A DNA stretch of 23,362 nucleotides from a virus, in the IMG/VR virus record IMGVR_UViG_3300042691_029096, positions 1-23,362 of that record; one strand, 5' to 3'. Shown piece by piece: positions 22,495 through 23,362 of this stretch. The notes beneath the pieces were generated by a model that saw only the letters and a program-made list of their open reading frames with translations, was not told the DNA's origin and ran no database searches. Position numbers and translations under genes: made by a program. Every line of letters begins with the position of its first letter. Position 1 is the first letter of the stretch.

Positions 22495-23200
22495 CAATAG
22501 TGATAGAAGGTGCGTCAACACAATCAGCACATCCTTCACGAGTCCAACCAAGTGCTTCAGATACCGCAGGGAACTGACAAGTAAAGATACAACGGACAAG
22601 TTCTGCAATCTCCATATGTTCTTTCTGCGTACCGTGTGCAGAGCGAAGATCGATGTAATGGATCCATGACCGCACAGAACCGGTCATATAGAGTCTTGTG
22701 GGCGTCGCCAAGGGCAGTACGAACCTTGCACACTCCTTCGCCACGCCCTTCTCCAGAAGGCGGTTGTAGAGGCGCAGAGACTGCTCAAAATGAACGCGGA
22801 TATCTTCGGTCAAGGTCAGTTTCAAATAATCAGGAATGTCGTCAATACTGTTCTGACGATTCTTAGTATCCTGACGACGTAGTTCAGGAAGAGGAATAGT
22901 ATTATTCAGAAGATTTGCATCAGCATATCGTTGCGAAAATTCTTGATATGTGAAAGAACGGTGGCGAAGGATTTGAGCTGCCAATCCACGAGTAGTATTG
23001 ATCTCAACAGTCATTGAAGCTTGTTCAAAGATACTCCAGTGTTGATGTTGAATACAATACTTAAGTAGTCCAGAAAACTTTTCATTATCTTGATTGGCAG
23101 GATTAGAAACCCTAGCACAATATGCCATGTGCTTTTCTGCGTCAGGAGTAACACTGATTAGTTTTACTTCTGGTTTCATAAACTCAAAGTCATCGTACAT
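22490..23200 (-). CDS. thyX: FAD-dependent thymidylate synthase ThyX
   Basis: ThyX makes dTMP from dUMP with FAD, NADPH and methylene-tetrahydrofolate. The signature RHRSFTYQEFS (the ThyX RHR-x7-S motif, residues 79-89) followed by QRY is clear, as are YCARVSNP, HWSIFEQASMT and the C-terminal LRSAHGTQKEHMEIA with FPAVSEAL. The start is uncertain: the ATG at 23200 has AGGAAG 9 nt upstream; ATGs at 23221, 23209 and 23179 are possible. The gene overlaps the preceding acidic ORF. The stretch around 22640-22810 is visibly GC-richer than the rest of the window. It supplies dTMP for phage DNA synthesis. Confidence 0.93.
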   Translation of the reverse strand: MYDDFEFMKPEVKLISVTPDAEKHMAYCARVSNPANQDNEKFSGLLKYCIQHQHWSIFEQASMTVEINTTRGLAAQILRHRSFTYQEFSQRYADANLLNNTIPLPELRRQDTKNRQNSIDDIPDYLKLTLTEDIRVHFEQSLRLYNRLLEKGVAKECARFVLPLATPTRLYMTGSVRSWIHYIDLRSAHGTQKEHMEIAELVRCIFTCQFPAVSEALGWTREGCADCVDAPSITIE

Positions 23201-23362
23201 CGTATTCATCTTCCTCGTCATAAAATACTTCGTCGTAGTCAGTTAAAAAAGTTTTAATCTCCTCATAGACGGGATCTTTAACCTCAGTTTCAATCTCAGG
23301 TTCAATCTCTGCCTTTAAACATTCTACCAGAGACTCAAGGTTTCTGACAATTAGCTTAAGCT
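23190..23362 (-). CDS. Acidic hypothetical protein, 5' end outside the window
   Basis: An open frame runs from the right edge to a TGA at 23190-23192, giving the last 56 residues. It is strongly acidic, with repeats of Glu-Ile-Glu and a tail FYDEEDEYDVR. It overlaps the start of thyX by about 11 nt or more, as is typical of coupled phage genes. No family recognised from this fragment. Confidence 0.55.
   Translation of the reverse strand, partial: LKLIVRNLESLVECLKAEIEPEIETEVKDPVYEEIKTFLTDYDEVFYDEEDEYDVR

Noticed and set aside
1-23362. CRISPR arrays, insertion sequences, integrase or attachment sites
   Set aside because: No direct repeat-spacer pattern, transposase motifs or terminal inverted repeats were seen. 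The only repeats found are the leader element pair and repeats within proteins.

Overview
This window looks like part of a T4-like cyanomyovirus genome, a phage of marine Synechococcus or Prochlorococcus. The evidence is the mix of genes: T4 replication and late-transcription genes (gp32, gp59, gp33) lie beside T4 baseplate genes (gp26, gp48, gp53, a gp27-like hub) and the head gene gp4. Cyanophage-type extras are also present: CP12, a DUF1825 protein, PhoH, ThyX and a 2OG-Fe(II) oxygenase. The DNA is AT-rich, genes overlap or abut, and almost everything is on the minus strand except a four-gene plus-strand block (15646-18538).

Layout, left to right. Positions 1-1241 hold the 5' end of one tRNA, a complete tRNA-Leu(UAA) and three small genes, with two strong sigma70-type promoters. 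Positions 909-8729 hold virion genes: a 110-aa fiber-domain protein, a 452-aa structural protein, a 2OG oxygenase, a fiber-like protein with hexapeptide repeats, a beta-helix spike-like protein, a large 766-aa structural protein, CP12, and a gp27-like hub. Positions 8754-15601 hold two large tape-measure-like proteins (one with lysozyme-like and M23 peptidase domains), a small gp51-like ORF, gp26 and a tail-tube-fold (gp54-like) protein. The plus-strand block at 15646-18538 is gp4, an unknown 128-aa protein, gp48 and gp53. From 18539 to the right end the minus strand carries gp32, DUF1825, gp59, gp33, a PD-(D/E)XK exonuclease, phoH, an 82-aa FmdB-like protein, thyX and a truncated acidic ORF.

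How it fits together: gp59 loads the replicative helicase onto gp32-coated DNA, gp33 couples replication to late transcription, and ThyX and the exonuclease support nucleotide supply and recombination. The virion genes build the central hub, spike, tail tube start, tape measure and fibers of a contractile tail. CP12 would act on the host Calvin cycle.

Most notable observations: (1) a canonical T TTT TTC slippery heptamer at the very end of gp26 that would fuse it by -1 frameshifting to the next small ORF, as in the tape-measure chaperones of other phages; (2) near-perfect sigma70 promoters built into the 3' coding ends of upstream genes; (3) a roughly 54-nt intergenic element present twice, about 20 kb apart; (4) T4-type late promoter sequences (NATAAATA) at or over stop codons; (5) a CP12 gene lodged inside the baseplate cluster; (6) an intrinsic terminator for gp32 hidden antisense in gp53.
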